The notes under the pieces were generated by a model. That model was not told the origin of the DNA, searched no databases, and was given only the letters and a program-made list of their open reading frames with translations. Below are positions 37,988 to 47,637 of a stretch of 64,000 nucleotides of DNA, in pieces. The stretch spans positions 1-64,000 of the forward strand of contig NZ_BCZK01000002.1 in the NCBI RefSeq assembly GCF_001598695.1. The letters are read 5' to 3'. Position numbers and translations under genes: made by a program. Numbering within the stretch: position 1 is the first letter of the stretch; each line of letters starts with the position of its first letter. The DNA comes from Klebsiella oxytoca NBRC 105695 (GTDB lineage Bacteria > Pseudomonadota > Gammaproteobacteria > Enterobacterales > Enterobacteriaceae).

Positions 37988-38244
37988 GATGAGTCTCCTT
38001 ACAATCATCTGCAAAAGTCGTTTGCAGATCGAGGGTTAGCAATCAAATACACTACAAGCCCGGGCTTGCGCGATGGGGTTGAGAATACCACTTTCCGCGT
38101 ACTCTGGTAGTGTAAACCACGTAAAAAGAGTCGTCGTGGCCGCTTAACGCTGGTTTTTAGCGCGTCAGATCTCTATAATCTCGCGCAACCATTTTCCCCC
38201 TCGAACATTATTTAAGCCGTATTACACAGGCTGGGACACTTCAC

Positions 38245-38703
38245 ATGAGCGAAAAATACGTCGTCACCTGGGACATGTTGCAGATTCACGCCCGCAAGCT
38301 GGCAACCCGCCTGCTGCCGGTTGAACAGTGGAAAGGCATTATTGCCGTTAGCCGCGGCGGTCTGGTACCGGGAGCACTACTGGCGCGTGAACTGGGTATT
38401 CGTCATGTTGACACCGTTTGCATCTCAAGCTACGACCACGATAACCAGCGTGAGCTGACGGTTCTGAAACGTGCAGAAGGCGACGGCGAAGGCTTCATCG
38501 TTATCGATGACCTGGTCGATACCGGCGGTACCGCCGTTGCTATCCGCGAAATGTATCCTAAAGCGCATTTTGTCACTATTTTCGCAAAACCGGCCGGCCG
38601 TCCGCTGGTTGACGATTATGTTATTGATATTCCGCAGGATACCTGGATTGAACAGCCGTGGGATATGGGCGTGGTGTTCGTACCGCCTATCGCAGGCCGT
38701 TAA
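38245..38703 (+). CDS. gpt: Xanthine-guanine phosphoribosyltransferase
   Basis: 152 aa, the exact length of E. coli Gpt. It salvages guanine and xanthine with PRPP. The PRPP loop is [14 protein letters not shown] (Asp88, Asp89) and the PPi loop is [10 protein letters not shown]. It is divergent from pepD, with about 257 bp of control region between the two starts, and followed by a strong terminator. Confidence 0.97.
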   Translation: MSEKYVVTWDMLQIHARKLATRLLPVEQWKGIIAVSRGGLVPGALLARELGIRHVDTVCISSYDHDNQRELTVLKRAEGDGEGFIVIDDLVDTGGTAVAIREMYPKAHFVTIFAKPAGRPLVDDYVIDIPQDTWIEQPWDMGVVFVPPIAGR

Positions 38704-38725
38704 TTTCCCGCATAAATGCTAATTA

Positions 38726-38758
38726 CCACGCCCGGTTTTGCCGGGCGTGGTTTTTTTT
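38726..38758 (+). terminator. Terminator of gpt
   Basis: A perfect 10-bp GC-rich stem (38726-38735 with 38741-38750) is followed by eight Ts. Confidence 0.92.
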
Positions 38759-38809
38759 ACCCTTGCGCAGGTTACAATAGCTTCAGTGGCAACATGATGG
38801 AGGCTGCAC

Positions 38810-40054
38810 ATGTCCCAGGCTAACCTTAGCGAAACGCTGTTTAAACCCCGATTCAAACATCCGGAAACCTCTACGCTGGTGCGCCGGTTCAATACCGGAG
38901 CGCAGCAACCGATCCAGTCCGCGCTCAGCGGCAATAACGTTGATCACTGGTATCGATTGATTAATCGCCTGATGTGGATCTGGCGTGGCGTGACGCCGCA
39001 GGAAATCCTCGACGTGCAGGCGCGCATCGTCATGAGCGATGCGGAGCGAACCGATCCGGAGCTTTACGATACGGTTGTCGGCTATCGCGGTGGCAACTGG
39101 ATCTTTGAATGGGCGAAACAGGCGATGGACTGGCAGCAAAAGGCCGGCCAGGAAGAGGATCTGCTCATCAGCGGCCGCCACTGGCTGCATGCGGCAAACC
39201 TGTACAGCATTGCCGCCTATCCGCACATTAAAGGCGATGAGCTGGCGGAACAGGCGCAGGTGCTGGCATACCGGGCTTACGAAGAGGCGGCTCAGCGGCT
39301 GCCCGGCAAGCTGCGCGAGCTGGAGTTTTCCATCCCTGGCGCGGCGCCGATCACCGGGTTCCTGCATATGCCGCCAGGCGAGGGGCCGTTCCCGACGGTG
39401 CTGATGTGCGGCGGCCTTGACGCGCTCCAGACCGATTATTACAACCTGTATGAGAACTATTTTGCGCCATTGGGCATCGCTATGCTGACCGTGGATATGC
39501 CTTCAATTGGTTTCTCGTCAAAATGCAAGCTGACCCAGGATACCAGTATGCTGCACCAGTATGTGCTGCAGCATCTGGCCAATGTGCCATGGGTCGATCA
39601 TACCCGCGTGGCCGCCTTTGGTTTCCGTTTTGGCGCCAACATTGCCGTACGGCTGGGCTATCTGGAATCTCAGCGCCTGAAGGCGGTTGCCTGCCTGGGC
39701 CCGGTGGTGCACGGCCTGCTGGTGGATCCGCTGCATCAGGGACGGGTGCCGGAAATGTATCTTGACGTTCTGGCTTCGCGTCTGGGAATGCACGATGCTT
39801 CCGACGAAGCGCTGCGCGTGGAGCTTAACCGCTACTCCCTGAAGGTTCAGGGACTGCTGGGGCGCCGCTGCCCTACGCCAATGCTTTCGGGCTTCTGGAA
39901 AGACGATCCGTTCAGCCCGGAAGAGGAGTCGCGATTGATCACTTCATCCTCATCCGACGGCAAGCTGCTGGAGATCCCGTTCAATCCGGTTTATCGCAAT
40001 TTCGATCACGCCCTGCGGCAGATCGCCCGCTGGATTAGCCATAGATTTAGTTAA
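38810..40054 (+). CDS. frsA: FrsA, fermentation/respiration switch protein (esterase family)
   Basis: 414-aa alpha/beta-hydrolase-fold protein (DUF1100/FrsA), the length of E. coli FrsA. The Ser hydrolase elbow is [14 protein letters not shown], where the usual nucleophile Ser is replaced (GFRFG), as in other FrsA proteins. FrsA binds unphosphorylated EIIA-Glc and has been linked to control of respiration versus fermentation; its enzymatic role is debated. It precedes crl, as in E. coli. Confidence 0.94.
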   Translation: MSQANLSETLFKPRFKHPETSTLVRRFNTGAQQPIQSALSGNNVDHWYRLINRLMWIWRGVTPQEILDVQARIVMSDAERTDPELYDTVVGYRGGNWIFEWAKQAMDWQQKAGQEEDLLISGRHWLHAANLYSIAAYPHIKGDELAEQAQVLAYRAYEEAAQRLPGKLRELEFSIPGAAPITGFLHMPPGEGPFPTVLMCGGLDALQTDYYNLYENYFAPLGIAMLTVDMPSIGFSSKCKLTQDTSMLHQYVLQHLANVPWVDHTRVAAFGFRFGANIAVRLGYLESQRLKAVACLGPVVHGLLVDPLHQGRVPEMYLDVLASRLGMHDASDEALRVELNRYSLKVQGLLGRRCPTPMLSGFWKDDPFSPEEESRLITSSSSDGKLLEIPFNPVYRNFDHALRQIARWISHRFS

Positions 40055-40074
40055 TATATTGCTAAATTCTATCG

Positions 40075-40126
40075 ATTTGGTAACGTCATGGCATCACCAA
40101 AGGAGATTGCAATGACGTTACCGAGT
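40075..40126 (+). promoter_or_regulatory. Hairpin enclosing the crl start codon
   Basis: GGTAACGTCAT (40079-40089) and ATGACGTTACC (40112-40122) are perfect inverted repeats. With flanking U-A and G-U pairs the RNA stem extends to about 15 bp (40075-40089 with 40112-40126). The crl AUG lies at the base of the 3' arm and the AAAGGAG ribosome site (40099-40105) in the 22-nt loop. This would hinder initiation unless it is melted. Confidence 0.6.
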
Positions 40127-40510
40127 GGACACCTAAAGAGTAAGCTGATTAAGAAATTCACGGCGCTAGGCCCTTACATCCGTGAGGAGCAATGTGAAGA
40201 CAACCGCTTCTTTTTCGATTGCCTGGCAGTTTGCGTCAACGTAAAACCGGCGCCTGAAAAACGCGAGTTCTGGGGATGGTGGATGGAGATGGAAGCGCAG
40301 GCATCGCGCTTCACCTATAGCTACCAGTTTGGATTATTCGATAAAGAAGGCGACTGGCGTCCGGTCGCGATTGACGATCCTGAAGTCACCGAAAAGCTCG
40401 AAAAGACGCTGCGCGATTTTCACCAACGAGCCGAAGCGCTATTGGCAACGTTTAACCTTAAGCTGGAACCTGCTGATGATTTTAGCGAGCCGGTTAAGCT
40501 GAGAGCCTAA
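40112..40510 (+). CDS. crl: Crl, sigma-S activator
   Basis: 132-aa orthologue of E. coli Crl (133 aa), which binds sigma-S (RpoS) and helps it form holoenzyme, raising curli and stationary-phase gene expression. The conserved block [30 protein letters not shown] with Tyr/Phe-rich [16 protein letters not shown] is intact. The ATG at 40112 has AAAGGAG at 40099-40105; an ATG at 40088 is in frame but lies inside the leader hairpin. phoE, its neighbour in E. coli, is replaced here by an exopolysaccharide operon. Confidence 0.96.
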   Translation: MTLPSGHLKSKLIKKFTALGPYIREEQCEDNRFFFDCLAVCVNVKPAPEKREFWGWWMEMEAQASRFTYSYQFGLFDKEGDWRPVAIDDPEVTEKLEKTLRDFHQRAEALLATFNLKLEPADDFSEPVKLRA

Positions 40511-40543
40511 GAGTCAACCTTCTGTTGCCATCCGGCTAGCAAT

Positions 40544-40573
40544 AAAACCCGCGTTTCTACCAGCGTGGGTTTT
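40544..40573. terminator. Bidirectional terminator between crl and the EPS operon
   Basis: A 10-bp stem with one G-U pair (40544-40553 with 40564-40573), flanked by A and T runs, lies between two convergent units. Confidence 0.7.
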
Positions 40574-40592
40574 GTCCCCAGGCAAACCCACA

Positions 40593-41099
40593 CTAATTGC
40601 CGTTTAATACCCGATAGGGTTGACCGACGGCAATCATGCCTGCGGCCAGATCTTTGGTCACTACCGTGCCTGCCCCGACTTTGACGTTATCGCCTAGCGT
40701 GACCGCGCCGATCACCACGGCGTGGGCGCCAAATTCTACGTTATCGCCGATTCGCGGGCTGTTGCCTTCCTGACCCTGGCTATCGGTCACGCTGCCAATA
40801 GTGACCCCCTGGCGCAGAGTACAATTTTGGCCGATGATCGTTCCCCGATTAATAACGATGCAGTGCGGATGAAACAGCTTCAGCCCATATCCAATGCGCG
40901 CTCGCCACGGCAGCTCAATGCAAAATAAACACTCGTTAATCACGATATTGAGAATAACGAAGGGAATTGCGCAGATCTTCCACAGCGGGTTACGACTGCG
41001 GTAGAGCGTTGCCAGACGATAGAGCAGAAGCGCGATTTTCGCTTTAATGCCGCCGCAGGATTTGATTTCCCGGCCGACCAGCCTGATAGCCTCAAACAT
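40593..41099 (-). CDS. Hexapeptide-repeat acyltransferase of the EPS operon (CysE-like)
   Basis: 168-aa left-handed beta-helix acetyltransferase. The segment GLKLFHPHCIVINRGTIIGQNC is the serine-acetyltransferase-like active site, followed by hexapeptide repeats (IGDNVEFGAHAVVIG, LGDNVKVGAGTVVTKD) and VGQPYRVL. It probably O-acetylates a sugar of the exopolysaccharide repeat unit. It is the last gene of the operon and starts 2 bp after the DUF4832 gene. A true cysteine-pathway role is unlikely in this position. Confidence 0.82.
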   Translation of the reverse strand: MFEAIRLVGREIKSCGGIKAKIALLLYRLATLYRSRNPLWKICAIPFVILNIVINECLFCIELPWRARIGYGLKLFHPHCIVINRGTIIGQNCTLRQGVTIGSVTDSQGQEGNSPRIGDNVEFGAHAVVIGAVTLGDNVKVGAGTVVTKDLAAGMIAVGQPYRVLNGN

Positions 41100-41101
41100 G
41101 G

Positions 41102-42520
41102 TTATTCCTTAAGGTTAAACGAAGCCAGTGAATACCATCCGTCACCGGTTTGACCTTCGTTAGCAAGTTGTATACGCGGTAGATTTTGATGGTTGGTCAG
41201 CGCCGCTTCCAGGCGGTACTGGCCGTCAGGCAGGCCCGCAGGCAGCGGCAGCGTGACGTTGCTTTGATGGTCGCCGGGCAGCCACTGGCGAACATCGTCC
41301 GACGTACGGACTTGCGTCATCGTCGTACCCGCATCATTCACTATTCGCCACTGTACAAGCCACGGGAGATAGGCTGGAGCGACGCCGTCGTTACGCCAGG
41401 TAACATTCAGCGTAAGCGGAGTGCCGCTACGCACGGGCGTATCAAATTCCAGCCGGCTCACCCGGTAGCGATAGCCGATACGCAATAATGCGTTATCAAC
41501 GATATCGCGATAGGCGGCCGGTACCGGACGCGATTTCAGATTCAGGGTACTGGCGTGCTGCGCTAATGCCCAGTCAAAGCTGGCCTGAACCTCCTCGCGG
41601 GTATAGTGCTGAACGCTTTCCCACTCCGCCATATAACCGCAAATTTCAAGACTAACGGGAGCGTGCTGCCAGCCAGTGTTAAAACCGGCCCACGCCTTCT
41701 GCGCTGCGGCCAGGCGTTGAGGATAGTCATCGCGCATATGGCTCCACTCCGGGGAAAAGTTATGCCAGTCTCCCCAGCAGTCCGCGCGCCATCCGGCGCC
41801 CTTTTGGCTGGCCCAGGCCAGCGAGTCGCCGCCGCTGATTAACATAATTTTGGGCGTTTTCGGGAAACTGCTGAAGTGCATATCAATGTAGCGATTGAGC
41901 TGTTGCGGAGTGTACTTTTCCATCAACGGCGCGACGTCAGGGAAATTGGAGTTATGCCATTCGCCCCAGGAACCCACCATGCCGATATCGACAAACGCCA
42001 GTTCAGGATTGCCGTCATAACGCGCGCCGAGGGCGTTAAGCAGCTTTTGCGCATAGGCGATAAAAGTCGGATCGCTGAGATCCGGGACAAAGGTTTTGCC
42101 ATTTTCGACCCATTGTCCCTGAATGCCTTTGGCGATAAGCCAGGCGGGGATTTTCGAGCCTGATTGTGGCTCATCGAGCGCCATGAAACGTAATCCGACG
42201 TTCATTGCCGGCTGATGTTGGGCGGCGACGCTGAAGGCATGATCGATCGGCGCAAAATTATAGACGCCTTCTTCAGGCTCCAGATCGCTCCAGTAAAAGC
42301 GATCGTATTCAAATCCGGTGTCCGGATACTCTTTCAGAGAGGGCTTCTGACCATAACCATCGTGGAAACTGGCCACGCCGATCCCAGGATTCGTTAACAG
42401 ACCGGTGAAGGCCGGCGGGGTGACAACCGTACGTTCAGCCAGTACCGCTGCAGAGGGTATGACTCCGGCCAGCAGTAGCGCCAAAAGCAGCGCGGCGCGG
42501 CGCAGTGAAAAAGAGCTCAT
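41102..42520 (-). CDS. Secreted DUF4832 protein with a glycosidase-like barrel
   Basis: 472-aa protein with a signal peptide (about residues 1-28, RRAALLLALLLAGVIPSAAVLA). A beta/alpha-barrel region follows that resembles the DUF4874/DUF4832 group (NPGIGVASFHDGY, FYWSDLEPEEGVYNFAPID, DIGMVGSWGEWHNSN with a candidate catalytic Glu). A C-terminal beta-sandwich (about 370-470) has the DUF4832 sequence. Probably exported and acting on the polysaccharide as a hydrolase or lyase, as such proteins often accompany EPS clusters. The activity is unproven. It is separated by 2 bp from each neighbour. Confidence 0.7.
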   Translation of the reverse strand: MSSFSLRRAALLLALLLAGVIPSAAVLAERTVVTPPAFTGLLTNPGIGVASFHDGYGQKPSLKEYPDTGFEYDRFYWSDLEPEEGVYNFAPIDHAFSVAAQHQPAMNVGLRFMALDEPQSGSKIPAWLIAKGIQGQWVENGKTFVPDLSDPTFIAYAQKLLNALGARYDGNPELAFVDIGMVGSWGEWHNSNFPDVAPLMEKYTPQQLNRYIDMHFSSFPKTPKIMLISGGDSLAWASQKGAGWRADCWGDWHNFSPEWSHMRDDYPQRLAAAQKAWAGFNTGWQHAPVSLEICGYMAEWESVQHYTREEVQASFDWALAQHASTLNLKSRPVPAAYRDIVDNALLRIGYRYRVSRLEFDTPVRSGTPLTLNVTWRNDGVAPAYLPWLVQWRIVNDAGTTMTQVRTSDDVRQWLPGDHQSNVTLPLPAGLPDGQYRLEAALTNHQNLPRIQLANEGQTGDGWYSLASFNLKE

Positions 42521-42522
42521 CG

Positions 42523-42933
42523 TTAATTCACTTTATCGTGGAGGTTTACAAACCACGTCCAGATACCCACGTGGAAGTTCTTAAACACATCGATACCCAG
42601 CGCAGATTTAAGCATATAGAGCGCCAGCAGCACGGCAAGAATGGCAAACAGTACGGCAAACGTAATCGCCAGGGTGGAAAATATACGCCCGAGCAGCGTG
42701 CTTTCTCGCGGAATTTTGCGCAGATCGCGACCGCATAAAAAGACTACAAAATAGCGACGATGCAGAAACGGAAAGCTATGGCGAAAGTCGATACGATGGC
42801 GCGACGCCAGGCTCGATCTCACCAGCGCCTGTTCGATACCGCGTTTCTGCTCCGGCGTTAATGAGGCTTCTGTTTCCGGGTCAAGCGCGGAATAAAAGCG
42901 CTCGATGACCAGGTCGGATGTTGATTTTGTCAC
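42523..42933 (-). CDS. Small membrane protein of the EPS operon, function unknown
   Basis: 136-aa protein. The N-terminal half is soluble (ALDPETEASLTPEQKRGIEQAL), followed by a basic patch (SRHRIDFRHSFPFLHRRYFVVFLCGRDLR), one strong membrane helix (IFSTLAITFAVLFAILAVLLAL) and a short tail. I have no functional family for it. Its start overlaps the glycosyltransferase stop by 4 bp (ATGA), so it is a genuine, co-translated member of the operon. Confidence 0.75.
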   Translation of the reverse strand: MTKSTSDLVIERFYSALDPETEASLTPEQKRGIEQALVRSSLASRHRIDFRHSFPFLHRRYFVVFLCGRDLRKIPRESTLLGRIFSTLAITFAVLFAILAVLLALYMLKSALGIDVFKNFHVGIWTWFVNLHDKVN

Positions 42934-44045
42934 GGTTGACTCTTATTCGTTAATCGCTGATAGACCTGAGCCGTTTTCGCTGCAATGTCCGGCCAGCGGT
43001 ATTTGGGCATTAACTGGCTGTAATCCACGGTCTCCTCGCCGCTCCAGGACTGCAACTTTTGCGCCAGCGCGGCGACATCACCTGCCGGGAAATAGTCCCC
43101 GGCAGGCAGGCCAATCTCCAGGTTAGCGGGGATATCGCTGACGATAACCGGCAGTGACCAGGACATGGCCTCCAGCAGGGCAATAGGCAGCCCTTCATGG
43201 TAAGACGGTAGAACAAAAAGCCCGGCCTGTGAGAACAGGGTATGCAACGGATCGCCGCTAATAAAACCGGTCATGATCACCCCCGGGGTAGCGGCCGCCT
43301 GTTTCTTCAGCCGCTCGCTATACTCATCCGGATGATCGGCATCGCCAATCAGCACCAGCGGCTGCGAGCAGTTGGCGGCTTTGTGGGCGGCAATCAGATC
43401 GTGCAGCCCTTTTTCTTCAACAAAGCGGGCGACGGCGACAACGTATTGCCCGGCTTTGAGAGAGTACTGATCCAACGTGGCCTGCCGGGCCTCTTCGGCG
43501 GGAAGCTGCGGCTGGCGCACGCCGTTATAGATCACGTTCGCGTTATAACGGCCATGTTTGGTCTGAATCAACGTATTAATCACTTCCGAGATAACAATGA
43601 CCTCGTTGGCATATTTCACCGCCCATTTTTCACCGAGGCGCAGCATCTCCTTCGCCATTTTCCCCCATTTCTGCCGGTCATAGTCCGGGCCGTGGTGGGT
43701 AAAAACGACGCGTTTGCCGAGCAGGCGCAGCAGCGGGACCACCAGGCCAGGCCCGACCGCGTGAACGTGCACGACATTTGAACCGTCGAACAGGGTACTG
43801 AAGGCGGCCAGCGTAGAGTGAATAATGGCTTCGAACTTGCGGCTTTTGGGCGCCCACAGGCTTTTCAGCTGTACGCCTTTATATTCGCTACGGCGGTAGT
43901 CGACGTACGGCGAGCGGGCAATGACGCAGATATCAGCATGATTCTGTTGATAGATTTCGGGATACAAATTCTGGCAATGGGTCTCCACGCCGCCCTGGAC
44001 GTTCGGTATACCGCGGGTGCCGAGCACCGTCACTTTAAGCTTCAT
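42930..44045 (-). CDS. GT4-family glycosyltransferase (EPS operon)
   Basis: 371-aa GT-B fold enzyme. The N-terminal acceptor domain has GTRGIPNVQGGVETH, and the C-terminal donor domain carries the EX7E motif in YHEGLPIALLEAMS. Retaining transferase adding one sugar to the lipid-linked repeat unit on the cytoplasmic face; donor unknown. The stop of the next upstream gene overlaps its start by 4 bp. Confidence 0.9.
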   Translation of the reverse strand: MKLKVTVLGTRGIPNVQGGVETHCQNLYPEIYQQNHADICVIARSPYVDYRRSEYKGVQLKSLWAPKSRKFEAIIHSTLAAFSTLFDGSNVVHVHAVGPGLVVPLLRLLGKRVVFTHHGPDYDRQKWGKMAKEMLRLGEKWAVKYANEVIVISEVINTLIQTKHGRYNANVIYNGVRQPQLPAEEARQATLDQYSLKAGQYVVAVARFVEEKGLHDLIAAHKAANCSQPLVLIGDADHPDEYSERLKKQAAATPGVIMTGFISGDPLHTLFSQAGLFVLPSYHEGLPIALLEAMSWSLPVIVSDIPANLEIGLPAGDYFPAGDVAALAQKLQSWSGEETVDYSQLMPKYRWPDIAAKTAQVYQRLTNKSQP

Positions 44046-45256
44046 TTCGCTTCCCCCACAAGCTGCTGATAGAGTTCCTGCAGAACCTGCATATGTCGGG
44101 CGAGATCGTATTTATCCTCTAACCGCTGGCGTGCGTTAATGCCCATTTCACGCGCCTGCTGAGGATTGGCGGCCAGGCTATCCATGATGCGCGCCAGCGC
44201 GTCGGCATCTCCTGGTTCCACCAGATAGCCATCAATGCCATCGCGAATTTGCTCCGGAATACCGCCGATATTGCCGCCGACGACGGGGCGGCCGAACGCC
44301 ATCGCCTCCAGCACCGACATCGAGCAGTTTTCATAATATTCGGAAGGGACGATCACCGCTCGCGCGCCGCGAATCAGCGCGTTGAGCGCTTCTCCATGGC
44401 GCATATAGCCGAGAAATTCCGGACCGCTAAAGCGGGCGCGCAGGTCGCTGCCGAGAGGGCCATCGCCGACGATTTTCAGCGGCATGGACTGCTGCATTTT
44501 TTGCTGCGCCAGCGCCAGGGTAGCCACGCCTTTCTCACGGCTCAAGCGGCCGATATAGAGGAAATAATCCCCCGCAGTATCGCCCGGGACCGTGGTGCTG
44601 GCATCAATACCGTTGACGATCACATCGATCCGCGACCTGGGTAATTTACGCAGCAGCGTCTGACGCATAAATTCGCTGGGAGCGATAATGCAATCGAGCA
44701 TGGCGTAATTTTGCGCGAACTTTTGCCAGTAGGCCTCAAGCGAGAGCAGCAGGCTTTTAAAGGTGTCTCCCTGCTGGCAGCGATGGCGAAAGGCATTGCT
44801 CACCGAACCGGTAAGACAGTCATCGCAGACGTGGCCATCGCGCAGCATGGTGTAAGATGGACAAACGATTTTATAATCGTGCGCCGTCAGTACCGTTTTG
44901 CAGCCAAAGCGTTTAGCGACGCCAATCAATGCGGGCGTCAGCTGATGATAGATATTGTGAAAGTGCACAATATCCGGGCGCTGTTCCAGCAGCAGCGTAT
45001 TGAGTTTATTGCAGGCCTCGGCGTTGTAGATAAAATCGATACCCGCTTTGAGCTTACCCGTCAGGCCATGGCTTTGATGATAATCCACGTTATGTACGAA
45101 GAAATTCTCCCAGGGCGAAGGCTTATTTTCCGCATGCTGCATGCTAAAGTCGACAACCTGATAGCCGGCTTGCAGCATGGCGTCTCGTTCCTGAAAAAAA
45201 ACGGTTTCCGCTCCGCCCTTAATAAAGAAGAATTTATTAACGAATAATATTTTCAT
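44042..45256 (-). CDS. GT4-family glycosyltransferase (EPS operon)
   Basis: 404-aa GT-B fold enzyme. It has N-terminal FFIKGGAETVFFQERDAML and DIVHFHNIYHQL, a pair of CxxC-type cysteines (DGHVCDDCLTG), and the C-terminal EX7E motif in SEYYENCSMSVLEAMAFGRPVV. It transfers a second sugar to the repeat unit. It overlaps the GT2 gene by 20 bp and the next GT4 gene by 4 bp, consistent with a single message. Confidence 0.9.
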   Translation of the reverse strand: MKILFVNKFFFIKGGAETVFFQERDAMLQAGYQVVDFSMQHAENKPSPWENFFVHNVDYHQSHGLTGKLKAGIDFIYNAEACNKLNTLLLEQRPDIVHFHNIYHQLTPALIGVAKRFGCKTVLTAHDYKIVCPSYTMLRDGHVCDDCLTGSVSNAFRHRCQQGDTFKSLLLSLEAYWQKFAQNYAMLDCIIAPSEFMRQTLLRKLPRSRIDVIVNGIDASTTVPGDTAGDYFLYIGRLSREKGVATLALAQQKMQQSMPLKIVGDGPLGSDLRARFSGPEFLGYMRHGEALNALIRGARAVIVPSEYYENCSMSVLEAMAFGRPVVGGNIGGIPEQIRDGIDGYLVEPGDADALARIMDSLAANPQQAREMGINARQRLEDKYDLARHMQVLQELYQQLVGEAK

Positions 45257-46262
45257 GTTCTGTCTGGATATGTTTTGGGTTAGAGACGGTCACGGCGGGC
45301 TGTTTCAGCGGATCGCGAACGGGGTTAATGACGCCTCGCACCATGCCTGCGGAAAATAACGATAAGTTGATCACGCTCTGGACGCCGTCGCGCAGCGATT
45401 TATTTTTAATCGCCTTCAGCGCGATAAACGCCAGCAGCGGAAGCAGGGCGATGATAATCACCCCGGGATTGAACGTCAGCAGGCAAATAATCAATATCAG
45501 GATATACAGCGTGAATATCAGTTCGTTGCGAACAATCTTAAGCGCGGCGGGGAAATGCTTTTTTCCCCAGCAGTTGCGTAATAGTTCACCCGGCGCCCAT
45601 AAAAAGCCGTTCTTCCAGCGATAGGCCAGCATTTTGAAGGTCGGCATGGTATAGGATGCATGGCTAAAATAGGGTGCGGCAAGACGATGGAGCTTATAGC
45701 CCGCGGCCTGCAAACGGATCCCCAGTTCAGCTTCTTCATAACCGTGAAGGTTCAGATTAGTCAGATAGCCTATTTTCTCGATTGCTGAACGGCGATAGAG
45801 TCCGCCGCCGCCAAGATGATCGGTATCGCCCTGCGGATAGATAAGATGCAGACGCTGCTTGCGCGATTTAAACTCATAGTTAGCGGCGTCATCCATCTCG
45901 ACGCTGCCCGCCACGCCCGCATACTCGGGATGCGTTTCGAGAAAAGCCACAGCGGTGTCGAGAAAACCCGGCTCCAGCTCCATATCGCCATCCAGCAGCA
46001 GCAGGTAATCCCCTTCGCTGAACAACCAGCCCAGCTGATGACCCACGCCGCAGCAGCGATCTTTCGCGTTATCGAGGCAGACCACCATCGCGTCTTTGGC
46101 GACGGCCAGCTCCCGGGTATTGTCGGTCGACAGGCTATCGGCGACGATAATTTGATGCGGATAAGGCTGCAATTGCTTGCGGACGCTGTCGATCGTTTTT
46201 TCAATACCCTGCGCTTCGTTGAGGGTTTTAATGCTGACGGTAATTGATGGCGTTTTATTCAT
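45237..46262 (-). CDS. GT2-family glycosyltransferase with membrane tail (EPS operon)
   Basis: 341-aa GT-A fold enzyme. VSIKTLNEAQGIEKTIDSV opens the Rossmann-like domain, and DGDMELEPGFLD contains the DxD metal/nucleotide motif. A C-terminal region with about three helices (residues 245-310) anchors it. It adds another sugar to the undecaprenyl-linked unit. It overlaps the polymerase gene by 8 bp. Confidence 0.9.
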   Translation of the reverse strand: MNKTPSITVSIKTLNEAQGIEKTIDSVRKQLQPYPHQIIVADSLSTDNTRELAVAKDAMVVCLDNAKDRCCGVGHQLGWLFSEGDYLLLLDGDMELEPGFLDTAVAFLETHPEYAGVAGSVEMDDAANYEFKSRKQRLHLIYPQGDTDHLGGGGLYRRSAIEKIGYLTNLNLHGYEEAELGIRLQAAGYKLHRLAAPYFSHASYTMPTFKMLAYRWKNGFLWAPGELLRNCWGKKHFPAALKIVRNELIFTLYILILIICLLTFNPGVIIIALLPLLAFIALKAIKNKSLRDGVQSVINLSLFSAGMVRGVINPVRDPLKQPAVTVSNPKHIQTEHENIIR

Positions 46263-47637
46263 ATTGGGTACCGGAATTCAGACGGACAGAACGATGAATG
46301 ACAATAAGCGCCCCGAGGGCCAGCCATAATAAAAACTGTAGCATGGGAATGATCATCAGGATCTGGCTGTAGGGAAGACTGAGCAAACAGCCAATGGCAA
46401 AGACGTAAAATGCAGGCGCGGAGCTGAGCAGCTGTAAATCTTCACGTTTAAGATCGTAGCGGGAAAAGGTCTCTTTCGGCCGCATACCGACGAGAATAGA
46501 AGCAATCATGGCGATAAATAAGATCACGCCGATAATACCGACTTCCCACAGCAGCATGCTCAGCGCGGTGGAATCGAGAATAAGGTGATACCAGGCGCCA
46601 ATATAGCCGGGGGAGACGGTACTGCCGCTGTTGGTGGCGTTCAGACCGTAACCAAACAGCATTCCGCCCGGGCCAAAAAGTTCGTTATGCTGGAGCCAGA
46701 AGAAAATAGTGGTAAATCGGCCGAGCTCGCCGCTTTCCATAATGTAGTTGGTATCAAAGATATAGCCGAGGGAATCGATAAATACCGAGAGCGCGCTTTT
46801 TGTCGGATCTCCGCCGAAGGCCGACGAGTAGTTGGACGCCAGAATAGTGATAGCGGCAAAAATTAATACCACCATGCCGGCGGCGATAATCATCAATGAG
46901 CGCAGGGTGACTTTACTGATACCGCTAACGTAAGCGGGCATGATCCACAGCAGCGCCAGTAAGAACGGCGACAGCAGAATCACGAATTTTACCTCGCCGA
47001 CCACGCAGAGGAAAAAGGCCAGCACGATATGCGTCGCCATCGACTTGAACGAGCAGATACCGTGCTTAAATTCGGACACCTTCAGCAGCATAATCAGCAG
47101 GCAGAACATCCCCATTGCTGCGGTATTGCCGCCGCCCATCGGGTCGCCGCCAAACGTGCCGACCACCGAATCCCACTTTTCATCCTCACCGCGTAGCGCC
47201 ACGCGTTTTGGCACCACTACCAGCACCTGATAGATAGCCAGCGGGAACTGGACGTAGAATAGCCAGTAAAAAAGCTGTGTCAGGCGATGCAGCTGCGACT
47301 CGCGAAACATGCCGAGCAGCATGCAAAACATCACCAGCGACAGAGCCAGTTCGTTTTTAAAGCCGACGATAGCGGTGACGATGCCGGATTGTAAAACCGT
47401 GGCGCAGAGGCTGAGGATGATAAAAGTCAGGTACAGCGCCAGCACCACCTTCTCGCGCGCGCTAAGCGCCAGCGGCTGCGCCCGGCTTTGCATCATCAGC
47501 AGAATCACCATCACCAGCACCATGAAAAAAGGAAGCCACAGTACGGCTGCCACGCCGGTGAAATACTGAATCGTGCCGCAGAAGACGATGGTCGTCAGCG
47601 CGAATGCTTCCAGATAGCGGCCGGTATTTAGCTGCAT
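46255..47637 (-). CDS. Wzy-type polysaccharide polymerase (EPS operon)
   Basis: 460-aa protein with about twelve hydrophobic helices and a large periplasmic loop around residues 270-350 containing GELGRFTTIFFWLQHNELFGPGGMLFGYG, the pattern of O-antigen polymerase/ligase proteins. Polymerases vary too much for a firm motif; the place between flippase and transferases supports Wzy. It overlaps the flippase gene by 10 bp. Confidence 0.78.
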   Translation of the reverse strand: MQLNTGRYLEAFALTTIVFCGTIQYFTGVAAVLWLPFFMVLVMVILLMMQSRAQPLALSAREKVVLALYLTFIILSLCATVLQSGIVTAIVGFKNELALSLVMFCMLLGMFRESQLHRLTQLFYWLFYVQFPLAIYQVLVVVPKRVALRGEDEKWDSVVGTFGGDPMGGGNTAAMGMFCLLIMLLKVSEFKHGICSFKSMATHIVLAFFLCVVGEVKFVILLSPFLLALLWIMPAYVSGISKVTLRSLMIIAAGMVVLIFAAITILASNYSSAFGGDPTKSALSVFIDSLGYIFDTNYIMESGELGRFTTIFFWLQHNELFGPGGMLFGYGLNATNSGSTVSPGYIGAWYHLILDSTALSMLLWEVGIIGVILFIAMIASILVGMRPKETFSRYDLKREDLQLLSSAPAFYVFAIGCLLSLPYSQILMIIPMLQFLLWLALGALIVIHRSVRLNSGTQYE

